DNA of 64,000 nucleotides from positions 124,001 through 188,000 of the forward strand of contig NZ_BMND01000006.1 of assembly GCF_014646275.1 (NCBI RefSeq). The letters are read 5' to 3'. The stretch comes from Streptomyces kronopolitis (GTDB taxonomy: Bacteria; Actinomycetota; Actinomycetes; Streptomycetales; Streptomycetaceae). Of the stretch, positions 34,541-43,335 are shown in pieces; position 1 is the first letter of the stretch; each line of letters opens with the position of its first letter. The notes below the pieces were generated by a model. That model was not told where the DNA came from. It saw only the letters and a program-made list of their open reading frames with translations, and made no database searches. The position numbers and the translations under genes were made by a program.

Positions 34541-35989
34541 GTGACCATCCGCATCCTCTCGGCCATCGGCGACCCGGACGCCGCACGCGCGGTCTCCTCG
34601 CTGCTCCACCAGCTGCCGGACGCCGAGCCCGCGCCCGCGGTCGCCGACTCCACCGCGCTGCTCGCCGCGCTCGCCCGGGCCGGTGCGCAGGGCGCAGAGG
34701 CCCCGGCCGCCGCCGGTCCGGCCGCCGTGGAGGGGCTCCCCGAGGTCGTGCTGGTCCACGAACGGATCGGCCCGGCACCGGCGCTGGAGCTGATCCGGGA
34801 GGTGGCGCTGCGCTTCCCCGCCGTCGGCGTGGTGCTGATCACCGCGGACGCCGGACCCGCGCTGTTCTCCGCGGCGATGGACGCCGGCGCCCGCGGCGTG
34901 GTGGGGCTGCCGCTGGGCTACGACGAGCTGGCCGCCCGGGTGCAGGCCGCCGCCCAGTGGGCCGCCGGCGTACGGGTGCACCTCGGGGCCGGCCCGGAGG
35001 CGGCGCCCGGACCGGCCGGCACGCTGGTGACCGTGACCGGCGCCAAGGGCGGGGTCGGCACCACCGTCACCGCCGTGCACCTCGCGCTGGCCGCCCGGAC
35101 CGCGGGCCGCAGCGTGGCCCTGGTGGACCTGGACCTCCAGTCCGGCGACGTGGCCTCCTATCTGGACGTGCAGTTCCGCCGCTCGATCGTCGACCTGGCC
35201 GGCATCCAGGACATCTCCGTACGGGTCCTCCAGGACGCGGTGCACGCCCACCACACCGGCCTGGGACTGCTGCTGGCCCCCGAGGAGGGCGAGCGCGGCG
35301 AGGAGGTCGACGACCGCGCGGCCCGCCAGATCCTCGGCGCCCTGCGCTCGCGCTACGAGGTCGTGCTGGTCGACTGCGGGTCCCAGATGCAGTCCGCGAA
35401 CGCCGCGGCGGTCGAACTCGCCGACACGGCACTGCTGGTGACCACCCCGGACGTGGTCGCCGTACGCGCCGCCAAGCGGCAGGTGCGGCTGTGGGACCGG
35501 CTGCAGATCCGCAAGGCGGAGGACACCACGACCGTCGTCAACCGCCTCACCCGCAACACCGAGATCCAGCCGCCGCTGGTCGCCAAGGCCACCGGCACCC
35601 AGGTCGCCCGGACGCACGTGCCGGCCGCCTTCAAGGAGTTGCAGCCCTGCGTCGACGCGGGCCGGATGCAGGACCTCGACAACCGGTCGACGGTCAAGCA
35701 GGCGCTGGGCGCCCTGGCGGCCGAACTCGGCCTGGTCGAGTCGCCGGCCGCCCGGCAGGGCCGCGGCAGCCACCGGGCGCGCCCGACGCTGACCGGCCGC
35801 AAGCGCAAGGCCATAGCGCCGGGGGCGGCTCCCGGCACGGCGACGGCCGAGGGCGCGGCGGGAGCGGCACCGGGTCCGGCCGACCGGGCCGGGGCGCGGT
35901 CCGGCGGCCGGTTCGCCGGCCGCCGCGGCCCCGCGGCGACGGGCGGCGCGGGGCCGTTCGACGCCGCCGGTCCCTACGAGGAGGGCTGA
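34541..35989 (+). CDS. cpaE: TadZ/CpaE-like pilus localisation ATPase
   Basis: The 482-residue protein has a degenerate receiver-like domain (1-130) and a MinD/ParA-type ATPase from about residue 160: deviant Walker A KGGVGTT within VTVTGAKGGVGTTVTAVHLA, then VALVDLDLQSGDVASYLDV and VVLVDCGSQMQSANAAAVELADTALLV. TadZ proteins mark the polar or septal site where the pilus machine is built. The last 70 residues are a Gly/Ala-rich tail not needed for the fold. The GTG at 34541 follows CGGAG. Confidence 0.9.
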   Translation: MTIRILSAIGDPDAARAVSSLLHQLPDAEPAPAVADSTALLAALARAGAQGAEAPAAAGPAAVEGLPEVVLVHERIGPAPALELIREVALRFPAVGVVLITADAGPALFSAAMDAGARGVVGLPLGYDELAARVQAAAQWAAGVRVHLGAGPEAAPGPAGTLVTVTGAKGGVGTTVTAVHLALAARTAGRSVALVDLDLQSGDVASYLDVQFRRSIVDLAGIQDISVRVLQDAVHAHHTGLGLLLAPEEGERGEEVDDRAARQILGALRSRYEVVLVDCGSQMQSANAAAVELADTALLVTTPDVVAVRAAKRQVRLWDRLQIRKAEDTTTVVNRLTRNTEIQPPLVAKATGTQVARTHVPAAFKELQPCVDAGRMQDLDNRSTVKQALGALAAELGLVESPAARQGRGSHRARPTLTGRKRKAIAPGAAPGTATAEGAAGAAPGPADRAGARSGGRFAGRRGPAATGGAGPFDAAGPYEEG

Positions 35990-35992
35990 GCG

Positions 35993-36376
35993 GTGCGGCG
36001 CCCGCTGGGCGGCGACGACCGGGGGCAGGTCTCCGTGGAGTTCGTCGGGATGCTCCCGCTGATCCTGCTGGTCCTCGCGCTGCTCTGGCAGCTCGTCCTG
36101 GTCGGCTACGCCTATGCGCTGGCCGCCCACTCCGCCGACCGGGGCGCACGGGCCGGCACCGCGATGGAGGGCGGCGGCGAGGGCGCCTGCCGGGCCGCCG
36201 CCGCGCACGAACTGCCCGCCTCCTGGCGGGGCGGCGCGAGCATCTCCTGCGCCCCCGCGGCCGGCGTGTGGAAGGCGACGGTCGGCATCGAGGTCCCGGT
36301 GCTGTTCCCCGGCGCGGGCAGCTTCCCGTGGCGGGCCGTGGGCTCGGCGGGAGCCGCGAAGGAGGACCCCCGATGA
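35993..36376 (+). CDS. tadE: TadE-like pseudopilin 1
   Basis: The 127-residue protein begins with a short basic leader and the motif DDRGQVSVEFVGMLPLILLV, a class III (Tad) prepilin-like site with the invariant Glu five residues into the hydrophobic segment, followed by a small extracytoplasmic domain with two cysteines (ACRAA, ISCAP). TadE proteins are minor pseudopilins processed by the Tad prepilin peptidase. It starts at a GTG (35993) 3 bp after cpaE and its stop overlaps the next start. Confidence 0.85.
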   Translation: MRRPLGGDDRGQVSVEFVGMLPLILLVLALLWQLVLVGYAYALAAHSADRGARAGTAMEGGGEGACRAAAAHELPASWRGGASISCAPAAGVWKATVGIEVPVLFPGAGSFPWRAVGSAGAAKEDPR

Positions 36377-36837
36377 GCGCCGTCCGCCCGCCCGCCCGGC
36401 ACTGCGGCCCCGGCCGCGACCGTGACCGCGACCGGGGCCAGGTCTCCCTGGAGTTCCTCGGCTTCCTGCCGCTCCTGCTGCTGGTCGGGCTGGCCGTGGT
36501 CCAGCTCGGACTCGCGGCGTTCGCCGTCCAGCAGGCCGGGACGGGAGCGCGCGCCGCGGCCCGTACCGCCTCGATGGACCCCGCCGACCACCCGGCCGAC
36601 CCGCAGGCCGCCGGCCGGGCCGCGATGAGCGACTGGATCAAGGCCGGGATCACCGTGGGCGGCGACGGCGGCGACTCGGTCCGCGCGACGGTGTCGGTCA
36701 CCATCCCCTCGATCATCCCCGGCGTGGGCGACTTCGGCACCGCCCGCCGCAGCGCCACCATGCCCCGCCCGCAGGAGTCCGGCGCCCTCGGCGCCGGGCC
36801 CGCCGCGGGCGCCGACGAAGGAGCAGCCCCGCGATGA
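36373..36837 (+). CDS. TadE-like pseudopilin 2
   Basis: The 154-residue protein has the same plan as its neighbour: leader DRDRDRGQVSLEFLGFLPLL (Glu in the right place), a hydrophobic helix LLLVGLAVVQLGLAAFAVQQ, then a small beta-rich domain (VRATVSVTIPSIIPGVGDFG) and a Gly/Ala-rich tail. It overlaps the upstream stop codon by 4 bases (ATGA at 36373-36376) and the downstream start (36834-36837), so three genes are translationally coupled. Confidence 0.85.
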   Translation: MSAVRPPARHCGPGRDRDRDRGQVSLEFLGFLPLLLLVGLAVVQLGLAAFAVQQAGTGARAAARTASMDPADHPADPQAAGRAAMSDWIKAGITVGGDGGDSVRATVSVTIPSIIPGVGDFGTARRSATMPRPQESGALGAGPAAGADEGAAPR

Positions 36838-38174
36838 GCCTGAAAGCCCGGATCGTCGCACCCGAACCGGCCGGCGAGGCGCGCCAGGACAGCCATCTGG
36901 TGGCCGTCTACCGCGCCAAGCTGCTGGCGGAGATCGACCTCGCCGAGATGTCCTCGCTGGCCGCGGCCGAGCGCCGCACCCGGCTGGAGCGCGTGCTGGG
37001 CCACATCATCAGCCGTGAGGGCCCGGTGCTCTCCACGGCCGAACGCGCCCAGCTCATCCGCCGGGTGGTCGACGAGGCGCTGGGCCTGGGGGTGCTGGAG
37101 CCGCTGCTGGAGGACGCCTCGATCACCGAGATCATGGTCAACGGCCCGGATCAGGTCTATGTGGAGCGGGCCGGCCGGGTCGAGCTGCTGCCCGTCCGCT
37201 TCGCCTCGCACGAGCAGCTGATGCAGACCATCGAGCGGATCGTCTCCACGGTCAACCGCCGGGTCGACGAGTCCAATCCGATGGTCGACGCCCGGCTGCC
37301 GTCCGGCGAACGCGTCAACGTGATCATCCCGCCGCTCGCCCTGAACGGCGCCACCCTCACCATCCGCCGCTTCCCGCGCGCCTACACCCTCGCCGAACTC
37401 ATCGGCATGGGCACCCTCGACGAGCAGATGCTGATGCTGCTGGCGGGGCTGGTGCGGGCCAAGTTCAACGTGGTGGTCTCCGGGGCCACCGGCGCGGGCA
37501 AGACCACCCTGCTCAACGCCCTCTCCGGCCTGATCCCGGACGGCGAGCGGATCATCACCGTCGAGGACGCCGCGGAACTCCAGCTCCAGCAGTCCCATGT
37601 GATCCGGCTGGAGTCCCGGCCGCCCAACGTGGAGGGCAAGGGCCGCATCACCATCCGCGACCTGGTCCGCAACTCCCTGCGGATGCGCCCCGACCGCATC
37701 ATCGTCGGCGAGGTGCGCGGCGGCGAGACCCTCGACATGCTCCAGGCGATGTCCACCGGCCACGACGGCTCGCTCGCCACCGTGCACGCCAACAGCGCCG
37801 AGGACGCCCTGATGCGGCTGCAGACGCTGGCCTCCATGTCGGACGTCAAGATCCCCTTCGAGGCGTTGCGGGACCAGATCAACAGCGCCGTCGACTGCAT
37901 CGTCCAGCTCTCCCGGCACGCCGACGGCACCCGCCGGATCAGCGAGATCGCCCTTCTCGACTCCCGCGGCCACGAGGACTACCGGATCGCGACGGTCTGC
38001 CGCTTCGACGCCGAACCGATGGGCGCCGACCGCGTCGTGCACGGCCGGTTCCGCTACTTCCCGCTGCCGCGCCGGGTCGCCGAACGCCTCTTCATGGCGA
38101 GCGAACCCACCCCGCCCGCCTTCGGCGTGGCGGCCACCGACGACCAACTCGCCATCCGGAAGGCCACCTCATGA
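36834..38174 (+). CDS. cpaF: Tad pilus extension ATPase CpaF/TadA
   Basis: The 446-residue type II/IV secretion ATPase has a helical N-terminal domain, then SGATGAGKTTLLNALSGL (Walker A, about residue 219), the Asp box EDAAELQLQQSHVIRL, Walker B RIIVGEVRGGETLDMLQAM and the His box STGHDGSLATVHANS. It hydrolyses ATP on the cytoplasmic side to drive pilin extrusion through the TadB/TadC platform. One ATPase only is present, as in other Tad systems, which use it for both extension and retraction. Confidence 0.96.
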   Translation: MSLKARIVAPEPAGEARQDSHLVAVYRAKLLAEIDLAEMSSLAAAERRTRLERVLGHIISREGPVLSTAERAQLIRRVVDEALGLGVLEPLLEDASITEIMVNGPDQVYVERAGRVELLPVRFASHEQLMQTIERIVSTVNRRVDESNPMVDARLPSGERVNVIIPPLALNGATLTIRRFPRAYTLAELIGMGTLDEQMLMLLAGLVRAKFNVVVSGATGAGKTTLLNALSGLIPDGERIITVEDAAELQLQQSHVIRLESRPPNVEGKGRITIRDLVRNSLRMRPDRIIVGEVRGGETLDMLQAMSTGHDGSLATVHANSAEDALMRLQTLASMSDVKIPFEALRDQINSAVDCIVQLSRHADGTRRISEIALLDSRGHEDYRIATVCRFDAEPMGADRVVHGRFRYFPLPRRVAERLFMASEPTPPAFGVAATDDQLAIRKATS

Positions 38175-39160
38175 CCGGCTGGGCCCCGACCACCGCCGCC
38201 GGGGGACTGACCGCGGCCACCACGAACCCCCTCGCCCTGCTCGCCATCGGGGCCACGCTGCTGTGCGGGCTGCTGGCGATCGCCGGGGTCCGCACGTACG
38301 CGGCCGGGCGCGCCCAGCGGCAGGCCGTCGTCGACCGGCTCGCCGACGAGCGGGCGCTGCCGTCCTCCGGGCGCCGCCGCCGCTTCCCGTCCGTCGACCG
38401 CACCCTGCGCGCCACCCGCTTCGGCCGCCGCCTCGCACTGCGGCTGGCCGCCACCGGCCTGGACACCACGCCCGGCGAATTCTTCGTCGGCATGCTCGCC
38501 GCGGTCGCGGTCCTCTGGGTGGTCGCGCAGGCCACCCTCGCCCCCTTCTTCGGCCCGATCGCGGCCCTGGTCGCGGTCTGGGCGGCCTTCGCCTTCCTCA
38601 ACTGGCAGCGGCAGAAGCGCATCGAGCGCTTCATCAACCAGCTGCCCGAACTCTCCCGGATCCTCGCCAACGCCACCCAGGCCGGGCTGGCGCTGCGCAC
38701 GGCGCTGGGCATGGCCGCCGAGGAGCTGGAGGCCCCGGCCGGCGAGGAGCTGGCCAAGGTCTCCGACAAGCTCGCCGTCGGCCACTCCGTCGACGAGGCC
38801 CTCGGCGAACTGGCCGAGCGCCTCCCGTCGCGCGAACTGGTCGTCCTGGTCACCACCCTGGTGCTCTCCAACCGGGCCGGCGGCACCGTCGTCGGCTCGC
38901 TGCGCAACCTCACCACGACCCTGGAGGAGCGCAAGGAGACCCGGCGGGAGGTCCGCACCCAGCTCTCCCAGGTCGTCGTCACCGCCTACGTCGTCCCGCT
39001 GCTCGGCATCGGCACCCTGCTGCTGATGAACCGGATCGCGCCCGGCGCCATCGACCGGATGACCTCCTCCTTCCTCGGCCAGCTCGCGGTCGTGGTGGCC
39101 TTCGCCCTCTACGGCCTCGGGTTCTTCTTCATCCGCCGCCTCTCCAAGATCGACGTCTAG
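38171..39160 (+). CDS. tadB: Tad pilus platform protein TadB
   Basis: The 329-residue type II secretion system F-domain protein has two hydrophobic segments near residues 10-40, two at 100-145 and two at the C-terminus. The F-domain signature is INQLPELSRILANATQAGLA with ALRTALGMAAEEL and LVLSNRAGGTVVGSLRNLTTTLEER. It forms half of the inner-membrane platform and touches CpaF. It overlaps cpaF by 4 bases (38171-38174). Confidence 0.93.
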   Translation: MTGWAPTTAAGGLTAATTNPLALLAIGATLLCGLLAIAGVRTYAAGRAQRQAVVDRLADERALPSSGRRRRFPSVDRTLRATRFGRRLALRLAATGLDTTPGEFFVGMLAAVAVLWVVAQATLAPFFGPIAALVAVWAAFAFLNWQRQKRIERFINQLPELSRILANATQAGLALRTALGMAAEELEAPAGEELAKVSDKLAVGHSVDEALGELAERLPSRELVVLVTTLVLSNRAGGTVVGSLRNLTTTLEERKETRREVRTQLSQVVVTAYVVPLLGIGTLLLMNRIAPGAIDRMTSSFLGQLAVVVAFALYGLGFFFIRRLSKIDV

Positions 39161-39168
39161 GTATCGCC

Positions 39169-40062
39169 ATGGCAATCGGAATCCTGCTGGCCCTCGCCTT
39201 CGCCCTCTCGGTCGTGGGTGTCTGCTGCGGTGTCGCGCTCTACCGCCGGGAGGCCCGGCTGCCGCCCGACCTGGCGCTGTCCCTGGAGGTCGGCGCCACC
39301 CGCACCACCGCCGTCGGATCGGCGGTGGACCGCGCCGGGATGCGCTGGGCGCCGCTGGTGCTGCGGCTGATGGGCGAGGGGCGCACCGCCCGGATCCGCC
39401 GGCGGATCGACCTGGCGGGCAATCCGGCCGGGCTGACCGTCGACCGCTACGCGGCCCGCCGCGCCGTCTACGGGGCCCTGGGCTTCCTCGGCGCGCTGGT
39501 GATGTTCCTGCGCGGCCAGCCGCTGCTCGGCATCCTGATGGTGCTCTTCGGCCTCTTCTGGACCGAGGTCGGCATCTGGGCCGCGATCCGCCAGCGCCGG
39601 GACACCATCGAGCGCACGCTTCCGGACTTTCTCGATGTGCTGGCCGTCGTGGTCAGCGCCGGCCTGGGCTTCCGCCAGGCCCTGGACCGGGTCGCCGAAC
39701 GCTACGAGGGCCCCTGGGCCGACGAACTCCGCATCACGCTGCGGCAGATGGACATGGGCGTCAGCCGCCGCGCCGCCTTCGAGGAACTGCGCAAACGCAA
39801 CGACTCGGAACAGGTCGCCCAGTTCGTCACCGCCCTCCAGCAGGGCGAGGAGCTGGGCTCGCCGATCGTCGACACCCTGATCCAGATCGCCAACGACATG
39901 CGCCGCACCGACGCCCAGAACGCCCGGCGCCGCGCCGCCCGCGCGGTCCCCAAGGCCACCATGGTCGTCACCACGTTCATGGTGCCGGCCACGATGATCC
40001 TGCTCATCGCGGGGTTCTTCCTGGGCTCGGGCACCAACTTCGGCTCGCTGGTCGGGAAGTGA
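39169..40062 (+). CDS. tadC: Tad pilus platform protein TadC
   Basis: The 297-residue F-domain protein starts MAIGILLALAFALSVVGVCC and has the T2SSF core TLPDFLDVLAVVVSAGLGFRQALDRV (in part) and LIQIANDMRRTDAQNARRRAARAVPKAT, plus a final membrane helix. TadB and TadC together make the platform. The ATG at 39169 is 8 bp after the TadB stop codon. A perfect 20-base palindrome 131 bp after its stop may end the main transcript. Confidence 0.93.
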   Translation: MAIGILLALAFALSVVGVCCGVALYRREARLPPDLALSLEVGATRTTAVGSAVDRAGMRWAPLVLRLMGEGRTARIRRRIDLAGNPAGLTVDRYAARRAVYGALGFLGALVMFLRGQPLLGILMVLFGLFWTEVGIWAAIRQRRDTIERTLPDFLDVLAVVVSAGLGFRQALDRVAERYEGPWADELRITLRQMDMGVSRRAAFEELRKRNDSEQVAQFVTALQQGEELGSPIVDTLIQIANDMRRTDAQNARRRAARAVPKATMVVTTFMVPATMILLIAGFFLGSGTNFGSLVGK

Positions 40063-40192
40063 CCGGGGGCCGCACCGGGGCGCGGGCCCCGTCGCCGCTC
40101 CCCGGCGCGGCCCGCCCGGGCGTCTCCGCCGTCCTCCCCGCCGGGGCCTGCCGCGCCCCCGCCACCGCGGGCCGTCCTTGCGGATGCACATC

Positions 40193-40212
40193 CTCGGACC
40201 GGCCGGTCCGAG
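40193..40212. terminator. Perfect palindrome after tadC
   Basis: CTCGGACCGGCCGGTCCGAG is a 20-base perfect palindrome. In RNA it would fold to an 8-bp stem with a tight loop, 131 bp after tadC. It may be a terminator or a protein-binding site. Confidence 0.45.
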
Positions 40213-40507
40213 CCCCGGGTCCGCCGCCTCGGTGCCGTGCGCCGCGCCGCGCCGGGGCGCACTCCGGCGCGTCCCGGGGCCGCTCCCGGCCGGATGCGTG
40301 TGGTTCCCGCCTCGCTTCTCCTCAACTCCTTCGCACCAGCAACGAGTTGTGTCACAGTGGGTAGGCCTGCGGTCGCGCGCCCACTAGGGTGCGGTCGGGC
40401 CGTACGGTCCACATGGGCAGGGGAGCGGGGCAGGGTCCCGGAGGGGGAACGGGGGTGGACGGGGTGCGAGCGAATGGCCAAAATGTGCCGTTGTCTCTGT
40501 CGTCCGC

Positions 40508-40550
40508 GTTCCGGAATCAGGACGGGGTTCGCAATCCCTGTTCCGGGAAC
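40508..40550. promoter_or_regulatory. Two GTTCCGG boxes 32 bp apart upstream of the flp pilin gene
   Basis: GTTCCGGAATC (40508-40518) and GTTCCGGGAAC (40540-40550) are near-identical palindromic boxes spaced 32 bp, about three helical turns. The nearer is 110 bp before the pilin start. Their phasing suggests a dimeric activator or repressor. Confidence 0.5.
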
Positions 40551-40659
40551 GCTGTTGCGGCGTACTTTTCTGATGTCACCAGCGCGCCCGAACGCGCCGG
40601 CATCACGGGGGCAGACCAGCCGGACCAGAGTGGTACGGCCGCCCATGGAGGGGAACACG

Positions 40660-40824
40660 ATGGCGAAGCGGCTTTTGGGGAACGACCGGGGACAGACCTC
40701 GATCGAGTACCTCGGCATCATCGCGGTGGTCGTCGCGATCGTCCTGGTCCTGTCGACCACGGACTTCGGCAGCCAGATCGCGAACGCCATCGCCAACAAG
40801 ATTTCCGACGTCGTCGGCATTTAA
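40660..40824 (+). CDS. flp: Flp-type major pilin
   Basis: The 54-residue prepilin starts MAKRLLGNDRGQTSIEYLGI. The leader ends at the Gly of DRG-Q and the mature part starts QTSIEY with Glu at position +5 and Tyr at +6, as in Flp/class III pilins, followed by a single hydrophobic helix (IIAVVVAIVLVLS) and a short C-terminal segment (QIANAIANKISDVVGI). The size is typical of Flp (50-60). The ATG at 40660 has GGAGGGG 6 bases upstream, the strongest ribosome-binding site in the cluster, fitting a major subunit. Confidence 0.95.
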   Translation: MAKRLLGNDRGQTSIEYLGIIAVVVAIVLVLSTTDFGSQIANAIANKISDVVGI

Positions 40825-40844
40825 GCCGGTCCGGCGCCACCGCC

Positions 40845-41564
40845 GTGACGGCTTCCCCCACCCGTCCCACGCGTCCCACCCGCCGCGGCCCGCGCGATGC
40901 CGGACAGGCCTTTCCCGTCTACATCGTCGCGGTCGCCGGCCTGCTCTTCCTCGCACTCGCCTTCTTCGCCGTCGGCCAGGCGGCGGCCAGTCGCAACGGT
41001 GCGCAGACCGCCGCCGACGCGGCCGCGCTCGCCGCCGGCCAGAAGTACCGTGACCAGCTGACCAAGAGCCTGCTCGACGGTCTGCGCGACGGCAGTTACG
41101 TGACCGACCCGGCCGCCTGGAAGGACCTGCTGAACGGCCGCGGCCCGCTGTCCACCGACGCCTGCGCGAGCGCGGACTGGTTCGCCGGCCGCAACGGCGC
41201 CGAGGTCTCCGGTCCCGGCTGCGTCCCGGACTCCTGGCCCACCTCGTTCGCCGTCACGGTCACCAGCCGCAAGGCCGTGGGGAGTTCGGTCATCCCGAGG
41301 ACTAGCAGCATCCACGCGAAGTCCGAGGCGACGTCCGTCGTGGGCCCCCGCTGCACCCTCGCCGCACCGCCGGACGACGGCAGCGGTCCGGGCGGCGCGG
41401 GGGACACGGGCGGCGCGGACGGCAAGGGCGGCAAGGACAAGGACGACCCCGGGCACGCCCCCGTCGAACTGAGCTGCGACGGCAAGCGCTGGGCCCTCGA
41501 CCCCGACCACCTCCAGGACCTCCCGGAAGCCGCCGACCTCTTCTCCGTACGCCTCGCCCATTGA
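40845..41564 (+). CDS. TadG-like pilus-associated membrane protein
   Basis: The 239-residue protein has an N-terminal hydrophobic segment with GQAFPVYIVAVAGLLFLALA, the TadE/TadG-type start where a Glu is replaced by a Tyr/Pro, followed by AADAAALAAGQKYRDQL and an extracytoplasmic part with four cysteines (DACAS, PGCVP, RCTLA, LSCDG) and a Gly/Asp-rich linker. The GTG at 40845 has no clear ribosome-binding site; coupling to flp 20 bp upstream is likely. It may be a tip or anchor protein, which is inference. Confidence 0.75.
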   Translation: MTASPTRPTRPTRRGPRDAGQAFPVYIVAVAGLLFLALAFFAVGQAAASRNGAQTAADAAALAAGQKYRDQLTKSLLDGLRDGSYVTDPAAWKDLLNGRGPLSTDACASADWFAGRNGAEVSGPGCVPDSWPTSFAVTVTSRKAVGSSVIPRTSSIHAKSEATSVVGPRCTLAAPPDDGSGPGGAGDTGGADGKGGKDKDDPGHAPVELSCDGKRWALDPDHLQDLPEAADLFSVRLAH

Positions 41565-41629
41565 CCGGCCGCACCCGGCCACCGTCCCGGCCACGACCCG
41601 ACCAGACGACGATCAAAGGAATCGCATCC

Positions 41630-42217
41630 ATGAGCATTCGGCGCACCACGAAGGCCGCCAGAGGAGCGGTCGCCCTGGCCGGCGCTGTCGGCCTGGCTCT
41701 CGTCGTGGCCGGCTGCGGTGGCGGCGACGGCGGCGGTGCGAAGGGCGCGGACGGCGACAAGCCGCCGGCCCGCAGCAGCGCCCCCAAGGACGGCGGCCCC
41801 GGCAGCCCGGCCGCCGACTCCGACAAGGTGATCGGTGAGATGAAGGGGCCGGACGGCGTGGTGGTCACCCTGCACTCCGTCGTCCGGGACTCCGGCGGCT
41901 TCGTCACCGTCAACGGCACGGTCGCCAATCACGGCAACCGCCCCTTCAACGCCATCAACTGGCGCTCCAACGAGACCGAGCTGCGCTCCCGCTCCTCGAT
42001 CTCCGGCGCCACCCTCGTCGACAAGGCGGGCAAGAAGCGGTATCTGGTGCTGCGCGACACCAACGGCGAATGCCTGTGCACCACCGGCCTCAGCGGGCTG
42101 ATGCCGGGCGCCAGCCGCCCCGTCTTCGCACAGTTCCCGGCGCCCCCCGCCAAGGTCACCGAGGTCGACTTCCAGCTGCCGACCATGCCGCCGGCCACCG
42201 TACAGATCACGGACTGA
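41630..42217 (+). CDS. Tad-locus lipoprotein
   Basis: The 195-residue precursor has a lipoprotein signal: RRTTKAARGAVALAGAVGLA, then lipobox VVAGC (Cys at about 29). After a Gly/Asp-rich linker is a beta-rich domain of about 120 residues (VVVTLHSVVRDSGGFVTVNG, RPFNAINWRS) resembling immunoglobulin-like DUF4352 domains. Two Cys in GECLCTTG. It would be anchored outside the membrane. The ATG at 41630 has AAAGGA upstream. Its place between TadG-like and OmpA genes suggests it links the pilus to the wall. Confidence 0.75.
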   Translation: MSIRRTTKAARGAVALAGAVGLALVVAGCGGGDGGGAKGADGDKPPARSSAPKDGGPGSPAADSDKVIGEMKGPDGVVVTLHSVVRDSGGFVTVNGTVANHGNRPFNAINWRSNETELRSRSSISGATLVDKAGKKRYLVLRDTNGECLCTTGLSGLMPGASRPVFAQFPAPPAKVTEVDFQLPTMPPATVQITD

Positions 42218-42227
42218 GCGGGTACCG

Positions 42228-42857
42228 ATGACCGCGACCCAGACGCCCCGAGGCCGCCGCGCGCCGCGCCGCGCCGTCACCGCGGCCGCCGTCGCACTGC
42301 TGCTGGCCGTGCCGCTGACCGCGCCCGCCGCCCACGCCGACCCGCCGGGCGTGACCGAGGACTCCGCCCCGCCCGTGCACATCGACCCGAACGACCCCGA
42401 TCTGCGGATGGTCCAGGGCGCCAGGCTCGCCCCGTCGAAGGTCCTCAACATCAAGTCCATCGTCGAGACCGACGACGGCTCCGAGCGCCGCCAGGACACC
42501 AACGACAACGTGACCTTCGCGCTCCAGGCCGAGGTCCTCTTCGGCAAGGACAGCGCCGAGCTGACCCACGACGCGCTGTCCCGGATCAACACCATCGCCG
42601 ACGAGATCAAGAAGCAGCACGCCACCGGCCTGCGGGTGTTCGGCTTCACCGACGACCTCGGCTCCGCGAGCCACGGCCTGGTGCTGTCCAAGCGGCGCGC
42701 CACCGCGGTGCAGGAGGAACTGGCCAAGGACCTCGGCCCGTCCGTCGGCTTCCAGATCCGCGGCTACGGCGAGCAGTACCCCATCGCCGACAACGGCACG
42801 GAGGAGGGCCGCAGGAAGAACCGCCGGGTCGAGGTCAGCTTCCCGCGCGCGTCATGA
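42228..42857 (+). CDS. OmpA-family peptidoglycan-binding protein in a Tad locus
   Basis: The 209-residue precursor has a signal peptide (AVTAAAVALLLAVPLTAPAA, cut near AHA) and a C-terminal OmpA/MotB-like domain from residue 95: ALQAEVLFGKDSAELTHDAL, LRVFGFTDDLGS, the NxxLSxxRA-type GLVLSKRRATAVQEEL and RRKNRRVEVSF. The domain binds meso- or LL-DAP peptide stems of peptidoglycan. In a bacterium without an outer membrane it probably fixes the pilus machine to the cell wall. It starts 10 bp after the lipoprotein gene and is the last gene of the + strand operon here. Confidence 0.85.
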   Translation: MTATQTPRGRRAPRRAVTAAAVALLLAVPLTAPAAHADPPGVTEDSAPPVHIDPNDPDLRMVQGARLAPSKVLNIKSIVETDDGSERRQDTNDNVTFALQAEVLFGKDSAELTHDALSRINTIADEIKKQHATGLRVFGFTDDLGSASHGLVLSKRRATAVQEELAKDLGPSVGFQIRGYGEQYPIADNGTEEGRRKNRRVEVSFPRAS

Positions 42858-42919
42858 CCCGGGCGCCCGCCAGGACCCGGGTTGCCCGCCCGGGCCGCCG
42901 GCCGGCCGCGCCGGCGCGC

Positions 42920-43273
42920 TCAGCCGGTGGGTTCGACGTCCAGCCGCAGGCCCGCACGCAGCCCCCACCGCGCCATCGCACCGGCCTCCGCCTCCAGGAC
43001 GTGCCGGGCCCGCAGCCGCGGGCGGCCCAGCCGGCCCGGGCGCATGGTGCGCACGGCCAGCACGGTGAAGTCCCGGCTCAGATAGGCGACATCGATCGCG
43101 AACCGCATCCGGAAGGTGTGCACCCCGCTCGCCGGGGTCAGCAGCAGCGCCCCCTCGATGCCGTCGCGGCCCAGCAGTCCGCGGGCGCGGGCTCGGTAGG
43201 AGGCCGCGATCTCCAGCGGTATCCCCAGCTGTGCCCCGTGCAGGGTCCCCGGACCGTTCTTCCAGCGCGCCAT
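42920..43273 (-). CDS. DUF192 family protein
   Basis: The 117-residue protein has the DUF192 pattern: LEIAASYRARARGLLGRDGIEGALLL and GVHTFRMRFAIDVAYLS..FTVLAVRTMRPGR. It lacks a signal peptide. The gene lies between the Tad operon and the prepilin peptidase, and often occurs beside Tad loci in actinomycetes. Its function is unknown. The ATG at 43273 lacks a strong ribosome-binding site. Confidence 0.82.
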   Translation of the reverse strand: MARWKNGPGTLHGAQLGIPLEIAASYRARARGLLGRDGIEGALLLTPASGVHTFRMRFAIDVAYLSRDFTVLAVRTMRPGRLGRPRLRARHVLEAEAGAMARWGLRAGLRLDVEPTG

Positions 43274-43335
43274 GCCCAGCGTTCTATCAGCTCCCGGGCC
43301 CCGGGGTCCCGCCCACGAGGATTCGGGGCCGGCCC

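Larger units (their letters stand above)
40063..40659. other. 597-bp intergenic region before the Flp pilin gene
   Basis: No gene is seen. It holds a perfect 20-base palindrome CTCGGACCGGCCGGTCCGAG at 40193-40212 (possible terminator), two GTTCCGG boxes at 40508 and 40540, and several A+T-richer segments (GAATGGCCAAAATGTG at 40471-40486; GGCGTACTTTTCTGATGTC at 40559-40577) that could be promoters. A separate promoter for the highly expressed pilin is expected here. Confidence 0.6.

Noticed and set aside
40063..40659. Additional Tad genes before flp
   Set aside because: Open frames exist, but codon use and start signals are poor, and nothing resembles TadD or a secretin.
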